Source of the DNA: Paracoccaceae bacterium
GTDB taxonomy: Bacteria; Pseudomonadota; Alphaproteobacteria; Rhodobacterales; Rhodobacteraceae
DNA length: 14,644 nt
Assembly (NCBI GenBank): GCA_013214715.1
Contig: JABSSB010000053.1
Location: 1 to 14,644, forward strand
Reading direction: 5' to 3'
A program made the translations under genes and the position numbers. Of this stretch, positions 14,488 to 14,644 are shown one piece after another. The notes beneath the pieces are model-generated. The model worked only from the letters and a program-made list of their open reading frames with translations. It searched no databases and had not been told where the DNA came from. The stretch's first letter is position 1; each line of letters starts with the position of its first letter.

Positions 14488-14644
14488 ATTCCCGGTCCGC
14501 TCTGCTGCAACCGTCCTCCCACGCGCACCATTTGCACCGATTTCGCAGCGCCCGTGCGGTCATCGGTTTCGACATAGACGCCCGACAGCGTCGCCTCTCC
14601 CAGCGCGGGGGTGAAGCGGCTTTTGGGCATCCCGGTCAGGAACC
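14484..14644 (-). CDS. TIGR00282/YmdB-like metallophosphoesterase, C-terminal end only
   Basis: The last 52 or so codons of a gene entering from the right edge: FLTGMPKSRFTPALGEA, then LSGVYVETDDRTGAAKSVQMVRVGGRL, ending at a TGA that overlaps the next gene's GTG. The pattern (FLTG-P-RF---G, then a V-VE-DD-TG-A strand pair) matches the C-terminus of the TIGR00282 / YmdB family of binuclear-metal cyclic-nucleotide phosphodiesterases. The catalytic metal-binding motifs would lie outside the window, so activity cannot be checked. It is in the same transcription direction as the two transporter genes. Confidence 0.7.
   Translation of the reverse strand, partial: FLTGMPKSRFTPALGEATLSGVYVETDDRTGAAKSVQMVRVGGRLQQSGPGM

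Overview
The window looks like chromosomal DNA from a GC-rich alphaproteobacterium, most likely a Rhodobacteraceae (roseobacter-type) genome. The reasons are high GC at third codon positions, long antisense open frames, frequent GTG starts, and gene types common in that group: a cyclase with a cytochrome-b-like anchor, a PuuB/PuuC-like pair, DUF1194 and a TIGR00282 phosphoesterase. No tRNA, rRNA, CRISPR array, complete insertion sequence or prophage was seen.

Layout. (1) 1-1685, plus strand: 3' part of a glycogen debranching enzyme (glgX). It converges, 5 bp stop to stop, on a minus-strand GAP/Sap-family membrane protein (1691-2380). (2) 2381-3228: a gene-poor, locally AT-rich stretch with one unrecognised open frame and no full gene. 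(3) 3229-4200, plus strand: a YheT-type alpha/beta hydrolase. It converges on a minus-strand block, with a strongly structured intergenic element (4223-4350) between them. (4) 9601-4384, minus strand, probably one transcription unit: PuuB/OrdL-type FAD oxidase, PuuC-type aldehyde dehydrogenase, DUF1194 von Willebrand A-like secreted protein, and a membrane adenylate cyclase with a cytochrome-b-like anchor plus a 2Fe-2S ferredoxin domain (CyaC type). A perfect 18-bp palindrome lies upstream at 9684-9701, next to a TTGACA box. (5) 9791-11657, minus strand: remains of one hybrid histidine kinase (TM-sensor-HisKA-HATPase-REC-REC), broken by stops and frameshifts and lacking its H-box. (6) 11713-14644, minus strand: SLC13-type permease with RCK_C domains, EamA/DMT transporter, and the 3' end of a TIGR00282/YmdB-like metallophosphoesterase whose stop overlaps the transporter's GTG start.

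How the genes may work together. The oxidase and dehydrogenase can carry out consecutive steps of amine catabolism: amine to aldehyde with H2O2, then aldehyde to acid with NAD(P)H. The cyclase downstream carries parts expected to sense redox or quinone state, so cAMP output could be tied to respiration. That functional link is inference from co-orientation and tight spacing. The least ordinary parts are the redox-cyclase operon, the three-helix intergenic element, the palindromic operator candidate and the kinase gene caught in decay.
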